Below the pieces are notes generated by a model that was not told where the DNA came from, did no database searches, and saw nothing but the letters and a program-made list of their open reading frames with translations. Below, piece after piece: positions 1 to 9,883 of a DNA stretch of 64,000 nt. The stretch's first letter is position 1, and every line of letters starts with the position of its first letter. Location: positions 124,001 through 188,000 of the forward strand of contig BGKB01000086.1 of NCBI GenBank assembly GCA_003116975.1, given 5' to 3'. This stretch comes from Aurantiochytrium sp. KH105 (Eukaryota; Sar; Bigyra; Thraustochytrida; Thraustochytriidae). The position numbers and the translations under genes are program-made.

Positions 1-962
1 GCGACTCCTGGCTGGCCAGCCAGAGCTCGCTCGCGGCACTTGGCTATCCTATCCTATCCATCCATCCTCCCCCGTGGAAGACAATCAATCGCGAGGTCGC
101 AGTCGCCGGCGGCAGCAAAGGCAAAGGCATATATTCTGTCCTCCCCCCCACCATCCGCCGGATCTGGCGCGAGTTTCCGCCCGCAGCTGGACCGCGGCGG
201 CACGTCGATCATCTCTCGCATCCATCGCTCGCATCGCTTCCATCGCTTCCACCGCGTCCAACGATCTCGCGCCGAGTGGCCGGCCTCGCCTCGCCTCGCC
301 TCGCCTCGCCTCGCCTCGCCTCGCCTCGCCTCGCCTCGCGCGGCGCGCACGAAGGCCGCGGGTCGTCGCTGGTGCGTCGCGTCTCGCGGCGGAAGACCCA
401 GCGCGAGCACCGCCACCGACTCGGAGCGAGAAGAAGACAGCGGCGCGACAAAACTGCGCGCGGTGCGGAGGAAGGAGGCCGAGGAGAACGGGAACGAGCC
501 TTGGAACGCGAGGCAGAATTCGCATCATCATCCCTGATCATGGCATGCATGGTGGTGGTCAAGATGGGCTTGAGAAGGCGTCGCCGGAGAAGCCAATGGC
601 GAGCTGAAGGGCAGGCCCGGTGGTAGCTGGCAGCCGGCAGGTGTATTGATTGCTCGGCGAGGAGACAAAAGAAGCAAAGCAAACACGAAACGCCTCGACG
701 GCGCGACGGCGCGACGGACCGCGGGCGCCGGCAGCAAGCGCTCGGGCGAGCCAGCCTCCGGGCGAGTCCGCGCGGCAAGCAGGCAAGCAAGCAAGCACGC
801 TCATCGAGCGGTTCGTGCGTCGCGGCGGCGGCGGGGGATCGCTCGTTCGTTTGGTCTGAGCTGATCTGATCTGATTTGATCTGATCGCGCGCTCGCTCGT
901 CGGGTGCGCCGGGGAACTTGCACGCGTCGCCGAGGAAGGGGAGAGCCCTCGTCAAGGCCGCC
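1..962. other. Intergenic / 5' leader of first FUSC-like gene
   Basis: No convincing gene. The stretch is GC-rich and low in complexity. It holds an 11-copy CCTCG tandem repeat and, near its 3' end, a short run of TGATC-type repeats (about 861-886). Open frames on both strands here encode Arg/Ala/Ser-rich repeat translations without family character. It probably contains the promoter and 5' UTR of the gene starting at 963. Confidence 0.6.
284..339. repeat. (CCTCG)n tandem repeat, about 11 units
   Basis: Perfect 5-bp tandem units seen directly. The reverse-complement unit (CGAGG) recurs just upstream of the third FUSC-like paralogue near 9797-9820. Confidence 0.9.
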
Positions 963-3900
963 ATGGCGGACGGCAGAGAGCAGGTCCTCTCGGAGTGGGA
1001 GGAGGAGGGCCAACGCAGACTCGAAGAGTCCGCACTCGAAGTGGCCGGCGACGAGGAACGCGCGCAGCTCCTGGATGTGAAACAGCACGAAGACAGCGAC
1101 AAGTGGCTCGAACATGTCGACGCATACGCACGGCAATGTCTCCTGGAAATGGCGGCGCCCTTGACGGGCCCCGGATCGCCGGGTGTCGACCTCGAGAAAG
1201 GTGCCGGTGCCGGTGATGTTGCTGATGCTGATGCTGATTCTGATTCTAGTGCTGACCCGACTCGCATGGCGACCGCGTCGCCCAACTCTTCACAGAGCGA
1301 ACGTCTCAAGGTGCAGCAGGGGAACAAGGGCGTAAGCAGTGCGGCCCGCTTCTGCGTCTTTCGATTGACTCTCTCCCAAAAACTCATGGTTCGAAATGCA
1401 ATCATCGCGTCGATCGCATTGCTGCTGCCCTTTTTCGAAAGCGTCCAGACCATCTCGTACAGCACATCTTTGCTCATTCCTATTCTCGCACTCATTCTCA
1501 TGCTGCGGCCTGCACATCTCACTGCCTGGGGACACGAGTTGCATCAACTCATCATCGTCATTGGTATTTGGCCATTTTACATTGTGTGGTCTCTAGTCAT
1601 CCTCGCCGCCTCCCCGCACAATCTCATTGGGTACCTGATTCTGCTTGCACTCGGCGTGCTTGTCGCCTTCCTCATCGGAATGATGGATCCGTCGATTCTC
1701 ATGACAACCATTGGTCCCACCATCATGTTCTCGATCATTCACATGAGCCTCTGGCAGATTTATAACTTTTACGATTACGAGGACCCGTTCAAACAGGCTT
1801 TAATTGCACTGGGAGGAGCTACGTTTGGCATGTACGCTGCCTTTGTTTTGCATTGGCTCGGATCCGTTCTCATCTTTCCCTGGAGTGCCATCACCGAGGC
1901 GCGGCAGGCGCTCCGCAATCGCTACGCCGCGTACGCGACAATGCTGCGGCGGCTGCGACCCGTGTACGATCGGATTGCCGTTCACACCCTTGACCCATCG
2001 GCGGACATCGGTCGGACCTTCGTCAGCAAAGAGCTCATTGACGCCCTTGCGGACGCGCGAGAAATGGAAGTTTCGTCAATTGTGGTTTCGCAGCGCAGCG
2101 TTGGCTCTGCGCTACTCGAAACGAGATTCTTGGGCAAAGGCGATGGTCTCAAGTACCTGCGCCGCTACCAGGACACGCTGAATTTGACGCGGAATGCGAG
2201 GTTTCCGGCAGGTGAAATCGTCAGTCGTCAGGATGATTTTCTCGGCCCTGCCGAGTCTGAGAGCGGGCTCGGAAAGTTCATGGAGCAGAAGGATGGTTTT
2301 TTGCAGCAAGATCTTGCGCAAGAGGCCGCCCTAGCGCAGGACGCGGAGGCGCAGAGTAAGCTCGATGCTGCTCGTGAGCGTATTCCCATGCTTATTACTA
2401 AGCTGAACCTCCTCTTGGAATTGGGCGCACATCGGATGGCCCAGCTGGCTGGATCGAGATCCTCTAACAGGTCTGAGGATGCGATGCGCTCGAAAATGCT
2501 TCATTTCTTGGCGCGGGAGCAAGCGGTCATGGAGAAGCTGGGTGAGGAACTCGAAGAGCTCGCAGTCTCTTGGATGGAGCTATACCTTCGTGCGCACGCT
2601 GCTGATGCGTTCAAAGACTCGATTCACATGACATTTCTGAAGCGGACGCGTCTCATTAGCTATGTACTGGTTCTGCTCAAGCTTGTCCGTGAGCAAAAGC
2701 AGGTTGTCGCTGGGTTTGAAAAGGAAAAAGTCGCGGACCCGTGCGCCGCCAAGCGCGAATGGACCATGAGCTTTCCCGTGAACGACGCGATCATGCCAAC
2801 CTTGCACTCTTCGAGTCAGGAGGAAATGTACACGCCGATCGAATCACGCAGAGCGCGCTGGGAGCAGAAGCTCTTGCGCCTTTTTGGAAGTACTTCGTGG
2901 AAAATGGCCATCAAATTCGCCTTTGGTACTACTTTGTTGGTTTTGCCGGCCATGATTGATCCTTTTTACCAGACGTTTTCAATGATCCAGCTGCTCAACG
3001 GTGTTTTCACATTTCAGGTGGTCATCTTTTGGTCGCAGACGGGACTCGTGCTGGAGCGTGTGGGCTACCGCATGGTTGGCATCACGATTGGAGGCATTGC
3101 CCTCAGTATTGCCTGGGAGCTGGCTTGCATTAACGGATGCACAGACGACAATCGAAAGTGGATTCTGTATGCTGCCGAGGTGGGCTGTCTCTTTGTGTAC
3201 ATTTGGTTCAAGGCGAGGTGGCCCACCAAGGGCTACCTCGGGTTTTCCGCGATGCGTACTCTGGCGAGCATGTCTACGGCCTTTGTGACTACGTCAGACC
3301 CAGCGACGGTGGACATTTGGCTCCGGACGGGGTATGTTCTTGCTTCGTCTCTGATCGGCGCGCTCGGGGCCCTTTTCCTCACTGTTGCGATTTGGCCCAC
3401 GAGCGGGCGCTACAATCTTCGTGAAGCGATTGCGCGGTCGTATCACGATTTTGTACTCATTACAGAGTCTGTGCTCACGGACCGCTTCGAGACGCCCGAT
3501 GTGATGGACACCATGTCGCCCCAGGTATCGGCGTTTGAGCACAAGCTAGCGCGGAGACTCTATCTCGAGACGGGCGTGATGATACGCTCGGCGCAGTTGG
3601 AGACCATGCAACGAATCAATTTCGATGCGTCCTTTGAACTTTATGTTCAGGCTGTCAAGAGCTCGCAAGACATTTGGCAGTCGCTGTGGAAGCTCAATCA
3701 CCTTGGAGGTCTGCACGTGTACAAAAAGGGAGAGAACGGCGAACCTATGCGGACGATGCACCCGCACACTGCGCGCATTTTCCTTGCAGCGAATCGCTGG
3801 CTCACAACTTCTTTTGCTGCCGTTGCCTCGCAGCTCAACAGCAAGCATCGGGACTCTACGCCAGTGTTGCGCCCGCTCGCGGCTTCGCCGCAGCTTTTGG

Positions 3901-4145
3901 TCGAGATTATGCACGACTTTGTGGGCCGCGCCTACCGGGACGAGGTCCTTCTCGAGTACGTTGTGTCTTCTCGCGACCTGGCGCTGATGCTCAACCTGCC
4001 ACTTCTCATGGACAGTCTGTACGACATTTCGATCTCTCTCGACAAGCTTTACACCTTCATGGAGACCTATCTGCGCAAGCCCGTCTATGCGGATCGCCTC
4101 CGAGATGCTGAGCGTATTTCCCTCGATCTCTACAAGCTTGTATAA
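963..4145 (+). CDS. FUSC / aromatic acid exporter-like membrane protein, paralogue 1
   Basis: Predicted 1060-residue integral membrane protein. An acidic cytoplasmic N-terminus (1-135) is followed by a first hydrophobic module (about 140-300, roughly six helices, ending near an IFPW motif). A long helical soluble region follows (300-640), then a second hydrophobic module (about 645-811) with the FUSC-like R-x-x-G-x-x-x-G pattern and closing on IWPTSGR, then a helical C-terminal domain. Two FUSC-type modules around a soluble centre match the architecture of BRE4/ArAE_2-like and FUSC_2 proteins, which are thought to export anionic or aromatic compounds; the substrate here is unknown. I chose ATG 963 (gccgccATGg context) because the resulting N-terminus aligns with paralogue 2. 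An in-frame ATG at 918 lacks that support. No intron is needed. Two further paralogues follow head-to-tail. Confidence 0.75.
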   Translation: MADGREQVLSEWEEEGQRRLEESALEVAGDEERAQLLDVKQHEDSDKWLEHVDAYARQCLLEMAAPLTGPGSPGVDLEKGAGAGDVADADADSDSSADPTRMATASPNSSQSERLKVQQGNKGVSSAARFCVFRLTLSQKLMVRNAIIASIALLLPFFESVQTISYSTSLLIPILALILMLRPAHLTAWGHELHQLIIVIGIWPFYIVWSLVILAASPHNLIGYLILLALGVLVAFLIGMMDPSILMTTIGPTIMFSIIHMSLWQIYNFYDYEDPFKQALIALGGATFGMYAAFVLHWLGSVLIFPWSAITEARQALRNRYAAYATMLRRLRPVYDRIAVHTLDPSADIGRTFVSKELIDALADAREMEVSSIVVSQRSVGSALLETRFLGKGDGLKYLRRYQDTLNLTRNARFPAGEIVSRQDDFLGPAESESGLGKFMEQKDGFLQQDLAQEAALAQDAEAQSKLDAARERIPMLITKLNLLLELGAHRMAQLAGSRSSNRSEDAMRSKMLHFLAREQAVMEKLGEELEELAVSWMELYLRAHAADAFKDSIHMTFLKRTRLISYVLVLLKLVREQKQVVAGFEKEKVADPCAAKREWTMSFPVNDAIMPTLHSSSQEEMYTPIESRRARWEQKLLRLFGSTSWKMAIKFAFGTTLLVLPAMIDPFYQTFSMIQLLNGVFTFQVVIFWSQTGLVLERVGYRMVGITIGGIALSIAWELACINGCTDDNRKWILYAAEVGCLFVYIWFKARWPTKGYLGFSAMRTLASMSTAFVTTSDPATVDIWLRTGYVLASSLIGALGALFLTVAIWPTSGRYNLREAIARSYHDFVLITESVLTDRFETPDVMDTMSPQVSAFEHKLARRLYLETGVMIRSAQLETMQRINFDASFELYVQAVKSSQDIWQSLWKLNHLGGLHVYKKGENGEPMRTMHPHTARIFLAANRWLTTSFAAVASQLNSKHRDSTPVLRPLAASPQLLVEIMHDFVGRAYRDEVLLEYVVSSRDLALMLNLPLLMDSLYDISISLDKLYTFMETYLRKPVYADRLRDAERISLDLYKLV

Positions 4146-4193
4146 TGAATAACTTCTTTTCGTGGCGTGTTCTTTTTTCTCGTTTTGTCAATG

Positions 4194-4199
4194 AATAAA
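4194..4199 (+). terminator. Candidate poly(A) signal AATAAA
   Basis: AATAAA lies about 50 bp after the stop codon of the first FUSC-like gene. It is a plausible polyadenylation hexamer, inferred from position only. Confidence 0.4.
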
Positions 4200-5043
4200 A
4201 CGACATTCGGACTGGGATCCATTCGGGAAGTTCGACGTCATGCTGCTGGCTCGACTTGGTCGGTTGCAAGCCTGGCTTTTTTCTCCATGGCCAGTGGCTA
4301 TTGGTGAGTGCCTTGCCGCAGCTGCAGCAGCTGCTGCTACCCGTTGAATCGAGGCTTGGAGGGCCGGACAGGGCCGTCTTCATCAGCCAGTCAAGTTGGC
4401 TTATGACTGAATCTTGGTTCTGAGTCCGCCGTCGATTCGCTTGTCGTGTCGCTTTCATGATGCTCGTAGTCGCTCGCACTGCACTGCGTAGGTCGCTGCT
4501 GCTGCTGTTGTTGACATCGTCAAGAGGCGTCGCGCGTCACTCCGCTGCCGCTGGAGCTGCGAAAACCTCTGGCAAGCAATATCTCAAAACGACGGCGACA
4601 TCTTCTTGCCTCCTTCCACTTTCACGCATCTATACATCGCTCTGTCGTCCGGAACCCCGGTGTCGGCTCGGCATTCTCCCCTGTTCCTTCGGCATCCTCC
4701 GAGCTCGTCTCAAAACTGCTACATTTACATCAGCGCCTCCTTTTCCATCCTTGCCCCCCCCCCCCCTGCGCCTCTGCCACGGCCTCGTACGCAGTACACA
4801 CCTTCAGCGGGTCCCCGCGCCGTGGGAAGAATGGCGCAATCTCGCGACAGCGACGCTCTCATCTCACTCCACGTCAGCGCCGGCCTCGCTCGCCTCGCGC
4901 TGCCCGCCGGCACGCTGCAGCAGCAGCTGCTGCTGCTGCCGACGCTCGCGCACGAGGCGAAGCCGGCGGCTGGTGCGGCTGGTGCGGCTGGTGCGGGCGT
5001 CCGGCCGGCCCCGGCTTCGACCCGCCGTGGCCCAGGCAGGCAT

Positions 5044-5074
5044 GAAGAAGAAGAAGAAGAAGAAGAAGAAGAAA
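5044..5074. repeat. (GAA)n microsatellite
   Basis: About ten GAA units seen directly in the spacer between FUSC-like paralogues 1 and 2. Confidence 0.9.
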
Positions 5075-5676
5075 ACAAACACGGTTGGTTTCGTCGCCTC
5101 CAGTCTCTTCAGAGCGCTGTTTTGGCTCTGATTCAGAGGTTGGTTGCACTCGCATAAGAACGCCACGGCGTGGGTGGATGCCAGACGTGCCACGGCCGGC
5201 CGAACGACTCGACGCGACTCGACTCGTCGGCTCGATGTCCAGCCTCTGCAGCTGCCGGACCAGCAGCAGCTGCAGGTGCATCGCATTCAGCCTCCGGGGG
5301 GGGGGCTCGAGAGAACGCCTGGTCTCGGCGACGTCGGCCGCGGTCACGGTGAAGACCAGCCAGGGCGATCTTGCTTGGCTTGTGCACCAGCACGAGCTGC
5401 AATCCTGGCAAGACTGACCAGCACCCAGAAGGCCAGGTCCCGGCCCTGCAGAGCCTGGCGCGAGGAAGGCTTGCTCCAGGGCTGGCTTGCGTTAAGGCGA
5501 GCGGGAGCGGCTGAGCTGAGCTGCGTCGCGACGCGCGGCAGCGGCGGGGAGAAGGCGCGTTGTCCGGTGGCGCTTTCAGCGGGCGCGGCGCGAAGAGCTC
5601 GGAACGGAGGAAGCGTGCGGGCAGAGGAGGGAGCGAGAAAGGGGCCGTGCTAGACAGACGTGGAGTGGGGGTAAAG

Positions 5677-5724
5677 GCAAAAGCAAAAGCAAAAGCAAAA
5701 GCAAAAGCAAAAGCAAAAGCAAAA
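5677..5724. repeat. (GCAAAA)n tandem repeat, about 8 units
   Basis: Perfect 6-bp units about 110 bp upstream of the start codon of paralogue 2, followed at once by a GAGAGC-type repeat. Both probably lie in the 5' UTR or core promoter. Confidence 0.9.
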
Positions 5725-5836
5725 CACAGCGGCGGCGAGCGAGAGAGCGAGAGAGCGAGAGAGCGACCTAGGCGGTCGCGACCCGTCGCCGCTGGAGAGC
5801 GAGAGCGGAAGCAACAGCGAGCGGGAAGCGAGCGAG

Positions 5837-8800
5837 ATGCGCGACGCGGCGTCAGAGCAGCTTTTCCAGGACTGGAACGAGGAGGAGGAACGTAGACTCC
5901 AGGAGAGCGAGCTCGACGAGGCAGGCGAGGAGGAGCGCGCTCAGCTTCTGGATGTGAAACAGCACGAAGATGACGACAAATGGCTCGAACACGTCGACGC
6001 GTACGCAAAGCGGTGTCTCATGGAGATGGCATCGCCGCTGTCGCCCTCGCCCTCGAGGAGCTCGGACCTCGAGAAAGGATCACACGCCAGTTGCAACCAG
6101 CCACAACAGGAGAAAAGGAGTGCGGTCACCTTGAGAAAGAAGCCGCACGCAAGGACCTCGAGTAGTTGTCTCAATTTGACGCTGATCCAAAAGGTCACGA
6201 TTCGTAATTTCATCACAGCCAGCATTGCACTTATGCTGCCTTTTTTCGAAGTCATTCAATCGCTCACATACAACACGTCGCTGATGATTCCTATTCTGGC
6301 CCTTATTCTCATGCTGCGGCCAGCGCATATGACCGCGTACGGCCACGAAGCGCACCAAATTTTGGTTCTCATCGTGTCGTGGCCCTGCTTTTTTGCGTGG
6401 TCTCTGGTCATCATCGCAGCTTCGCCGCACAACATCATCGGATACCTGATCCTCTTCTCCCTTGGCGTCTTTGTAGGTTTCCTTGTCGCCACGAGGAATC
6501 CGTCGATTCTCATGATTTTATTGGGCCCCATCATTACGTATTCTATCATCCACATGTACGTCTTTCAGATCTACAACTTTTACGACTACGAAGACCCCTT
6601 CAAGGAGGCCCTCCTTGCGCTCGGCGGCGCAACCTTTGGCATTGCGGCAGCGTTTGGTCTTAACTGGTTGTGCTCTTTGCTAATTTTTCCATGGAGCATG
6701 ATCAAAGATGCCCGGCAAGGGTTGAGTAATCGGTATACCTCGTACGCCACCTTGCTCCGCCGCCTGCGGCCTGTGTACGACCGAATTGCCCTCCACGCTC
6801 TCGATCCGTCTGCAGATGCCAGTCGAACATTCGTCAGCGAGGAGCTCATCGACGCAGTTACGGATGCACGCAACAAGGAGATTCAGTCCATTGTTGTGTC
6901 GCAGCGCTGTGTCTCCGCCGCGATTTTAGAGACTCGCTTCTTCTTCAATGGCGACGGCCTCACGTATGTGCAGCGTCACCACACCACCCTCAATCTTACG
7001 CGAAATGCTCGCTCCTCGGCGGCCGAAATTGCCAATCACCGTGAAGATTTTCTTGGCCCGCCCGGTGCAGAGAGTGCCCTGCAGAAAATGCTTGAGCAGC
7101 GGGAGCTTTTTATGCGGCAAGACGCTGTGCAGGAGGCTGCCATCGAGGAACAAGAGGACGAGGACGCGCGGCAGCGATTGAAGCAGGCACGCGAGCGCAT
7201 CCCCGTGCTGATCACCAAGCTCAACCTTTTGCTGGAGCTTGGCGCTCATCGCATGGCCACATTGGCTGGTCTCCGGCCTTCAGACCGATCTCAAGATGCC
7301 CTGCGAGACAAAATGCTCAGCTACTTGAAGCGCGAGCTCGTCGCAATGGACGCGCTGGGCGCAGAGCTGGAAAATCTGGCTGTCTCGTGGATGGAGCTGT
7401 ATCTACGCGCGCATGCTGTCAAGGCCTTTGAAGGACCTTCGAATGCCACGTTCCTAAAGCGCACTCGGATTATTTCCTATGTTCTCGTACTTCTCAAGCT
7501 GGTGCGCGAGCAAAAACTGATTGTGGCCGAGTTCGAAAAAGAAAAGACGCCGACGTTGGGCGCTGCGAAACGCGAATGGGCCCTGACATTTCCTGCAAAC
7601 GATACTGTAGTCCCAACGCTGCACCCTTCGAGTCGCGAGGAAATGTACGCTTCCTTTCCTACTCGCATTGCCCGGTGGGAGCACGAGCTGCTCACCTTGT
7701 GCGGGAGCAATCCGTGGAAAATTTCACTCAAATTCGCCTTTGGCACCGTTATGATGGTACTCCCGGCTATGACCGACCCCTTTTACAAGATTTATTCGTC
7801 GATCCAGGCGGTAAATGCAGTCTTTGCTTTCCAGGTGGTGCTTTTCCGATCACAAACAGGGCTCGTTGTGGAGCGCGTCGTTCACCGGCTTTTCGGCATC
7901 ATCGTCGGTGCGATCATCCTTGGTGTGGCCTGGGAACTGAGCTGCATCAACGGGTGTCTGGATCCGAACCGGAAATGGATCATTTACGGTATTGAGATCT
8001 TTTGTCTCTTTTTCTATTTATGGTTCAAGGCAAAGTGGCCTCTGCAAGGCTACATGGGCTATGCGGCCATGCGAACCCTCGCGAGCATGTCCACACGGTT
8101 TGTCTCGGCTGACGACCCTGGTCTCGTGGACGTCTGGGAGCAAGCTGGCTTTGTGATTGCAAGCTCTGCAGTGGGTGCCTTTGGTGCTCTACTCTTGTCG
8201 ATCGTGATTTGGCCAACGAGTGGTCGTTTTATGCTGCGCGAAGCGATCGCAACCTCCTTTCACGATTTTATGCTTCTCACGGAGTCTGTGCTGAACGATC
8301 GCTACAACGAACCGAGCAAGATTGACACAATGACGCCGCAGGTCTCTGCATTCGAGCACCAGATTGCGCGTCGACTGTACATGGATACGGTCGTCATGTT
8401 GCGCTCCATGCAGCTGGAAACGATGCAGCGCATTAATTTCGACGCGCCAAGCGAGCTCTACAGCCTCGCCGTCCAGTGCTCGCAGGAGATCTGGCAGTCT
8501 CTTTGGAAGCTCAATCATCTGGGCGGCGTGCACATTTACCTCAAGGACGCGGAAGGCCGTCGCACGCGCACGATGCATCCGCACACGGCGCGGGTGTTTT
8601 TCGCAGCGAACCGCTGGCTCACCTCATGCTTTGCTTCGATCGCTTCACAGCTCAACGCCCCGCGCCGCGACTCTGCGCCCGTGCTGCGTCCGCTCGTGGC
8701 AACGCCTAAGCTTCTCAACGAGATGCTCGACGACTTTGTCGGCCGCGCCTACCGCGACGAGACGTTTTTGGAGCACGTTGTGTCTTCTCGCGATCTGGCG

Positions 8801-8971
8801 CTTATGCTCAACCTCCCTCTGCTCGCGGACTGTCTGCACGACATTTCCATCTCGCTCGACAAACTCTACGGCTTCATGGAGACCTACTTGCGCACGCCCG
8901 TGTACGCAGAAAGCCTCCGAGACGCCGAGGGGGTCTCTCTGGACCTCTACGTGAGTCCCAAGGCCCAGTAG
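5837..8971 (+). CDS. FUSC / aromatic acid exporter-like membrane protein, paralogue 2
   Basis: 1044 residues, collinear with paralogue 1. The acidic N-terminus carries the shared block ERAQLLDVKQHED. Hydrophobic module 1 spans about 120-280, a soluble helical region follows, and module 2 spans about 630-800, closing with IWPTSGR. The C-terminal domain carries the trio-wide signature QLETMQRINFDA and a WKLNHLGG block. Start ATG 5837 gives an N-terminus that aligns with both neighbours (FQDW block shared with paralogue 3). The role is inferred as membrane export of an unknown organic anion by family resemblance to FUSC_2/BRE4-like proteins. By eye it is closer to paralogue 1 than to 3, so the 1/2 duplication is probably the younger one. 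No intron is needed. Confidence 0.75.
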   Translation: MRDAASEQLFQDWNEEEERRLQESELDEAGEEERAQLLDVKQHEDDDKWLEHVDAYAKRCLMEMASPLSPSPSRSSDLEKGSHASCNQPQQEKRSAVTLRKKPHARTSSSCLNLTLIQKVTIRNFITASIALMLPFFEVIQSLTYNTSLMIPILALILMLRPAHMTAYGHEAHQILVLIVSWPCFFAWSLVIIAASPHNIIGYLILFSLGVFVGFLVATRNPSILMILLGPIITYSIIHMYVFQIYNFYDYEDPFKEALLALGGATFGIAAAFGLNWLCSLLIFPWSMIKDARQGLSNRYTSYATLLRRLRPVYDRIALHALDPSADASRTFVSEELIDAVTDARNKEIQSIVVSQRCVSAAILETRFFFNGDGLTYVQRHHTTLNLTRNARSSAAEIANHREDFLGPPGAESALQKMLEQRELFMRQDAVQEAAIEEQEDEDARQRLKQARERIPVLITKLNLLLELGAHRMATLAGLRPSDRSQDALRDKMLSYLKRELVAMDALGAELENLAVSWMELYLRAHAVKAFEGPSNATFLKRTRIISYVLVLLKLVREQKLIVAEFEKEKTPTLGAAKREWALTFPANDTVVPTLHPSSREEMYASFPTRIARWEHELLTLCGSNPWKISLKFAFGTVMMVLPAMTDPFYKIYSSIQAVNAVFAFQVVLFRSQTGLVVERVVHRLFGIIVGAIILGVAWELSCINGCLDPNRKWIIYGIEIFCLFFYLWFKAKWPLQGYMGYAAMRTLASMSTRFVSADDPGLVDVWEQAGFVIASSAVGAFGALLLSIVIWPTSGRFMLREAIATSFHDFMLLTESVLNDRYNEPSKIDTMTPQVSAFEHQIARRLYMDTVVMLRSMQLETMQRINFDAPSELYSLAVQCSQEIWQSLWKLNHLGGVHIYLKDAEGRRTRTMHPHTARVFFAANRWLTSCFASIASQLNAPRRDSAPVLRPLVATPKLLNEMLDDFVGRAYRDETFLEHVVSSRDLALMLNLPLLADCLHDISISLDKLYGFMETYLRTPVYAESLRDAEGVSLDLYVSPKAQ

Positions 8972-9883
8972 AGTAAACCCAGCAACACCAAACCCATGTC
9001 TCCTAATGTTAACAAGTTCTCCTTTCCTTCACCTCGCGCATCTTTTTTGCCCTCCTCCTCTCCGCCGCTCGCCACAGAACCGTGGCCCCAAAAAATCGTC
9101 CCTCCGCTCTCGAGCGAAGCCCTCCACATTCCCGCAACAGCAACCCTCCTCGCCATCAACAGCAATCATGATACTGTTAGTCACGGTGATCCTCCCCCTC
9201 CATTCACATCCACCCCAAACCTCCAAAGGACAGGCACTCCTTGCCGCCGAATCCGCATCGCACCGCACCGCATCGCGTAGCCCGCATCGCACCGCATCGC
9301 CGCGGCGTGCCGAAGTCGGACTCGAGCTCGGCTCAGCAGAGCTCGCTCGGCGCAGCAGTCGCGCAAAGAGGGCAAACGGAGGCCTGTCGCGAGGCAGAGC
9401 TCCCGCGCCGGCGAGAGCGGCGAGGGAGAGGAGGGAGGGAGGGAGCGAGCGGCAGGCGCGAACAGGAGGAGAGGAGCGAGGCGGCGATTTGTGGAGGCGC
9501 GCAACCGGGCGTCGCGTCACCTGGACTCTGAACTCGCAACTCGACTCGCAAGTCAACTCGCAACTCGACGCGCGACTCGACTCGACTCGACTCGACTCGC
9601 AACTTGACGCGCGGCGCGAGCCGACTCGCGAGAGGCCAGCGCAAGGGCCGCGGCGAGGCGAGGCGCGCCGACTGGCGTGGGATCTGATCGGGTAGAACCA
9701 GCTTGCTCGCTCGCGAGTGCCTGGTGCGCTGACAGGACCGAGAGAACCAAGCTGCAAAAGCGGAGCACGCCGCGTGCCGGTGGACGCGCGGTAGGGCGAG
9801 GCGAGGCGAGGCGAGGGAGGTCCCAGCGACGGGCGGGCTCCGCAGGCGGGCTCAAGTAGGCGCGAGCTGAGAAAAGGGACAAG
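8972..9883. other. Intergenic, repeat-rich
   Basis: No credible gene. It holds CGCATCGCACCG-type repeats near 9255-9300, stretches of CAACTCG/GACTCG repeats (about 9528-9610) and GGCGA repeats near 9797-9820, and ends in the leader of paralogue 3. Long open frames on both strands are translations of these repeats. Confidence 0.6.
9570..9600. repeat. (GACTC)n tandem repeat
   Basis: Several perfect GACTC units within a wider imperfect CAACTCG/GACTCG field upstream of paralogue 3. Confidence 0.8.

Larger units (their letters stand above)
4146..5836. other. Intergenic, repeat-rich
   Basis: No credible gene. The spacer between paralogues 1 and 2 contains a run of 13 C (4754-4766), a GAA tandem repeat (about 5044-5074), an AAAAGC repeat (about 5677-5724) and a GAGAGC repeat (about 5737-5765). 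Open frames are Leu/Ser/Arg-rich translations of this low-complexity DNA. The 3' part is the likely promoter and leader of paralogue 2. Confidence 0.6.

Noticed and set aside
209-1522. 437-codon minus-strand frame overlapping the 5' end of the first FUSC-like gene
   Set aside because: Its translation is Ser/Arg/Ala-rich repeat sequence, it runs antisense over a strongly supported coding region, and it has no domain.
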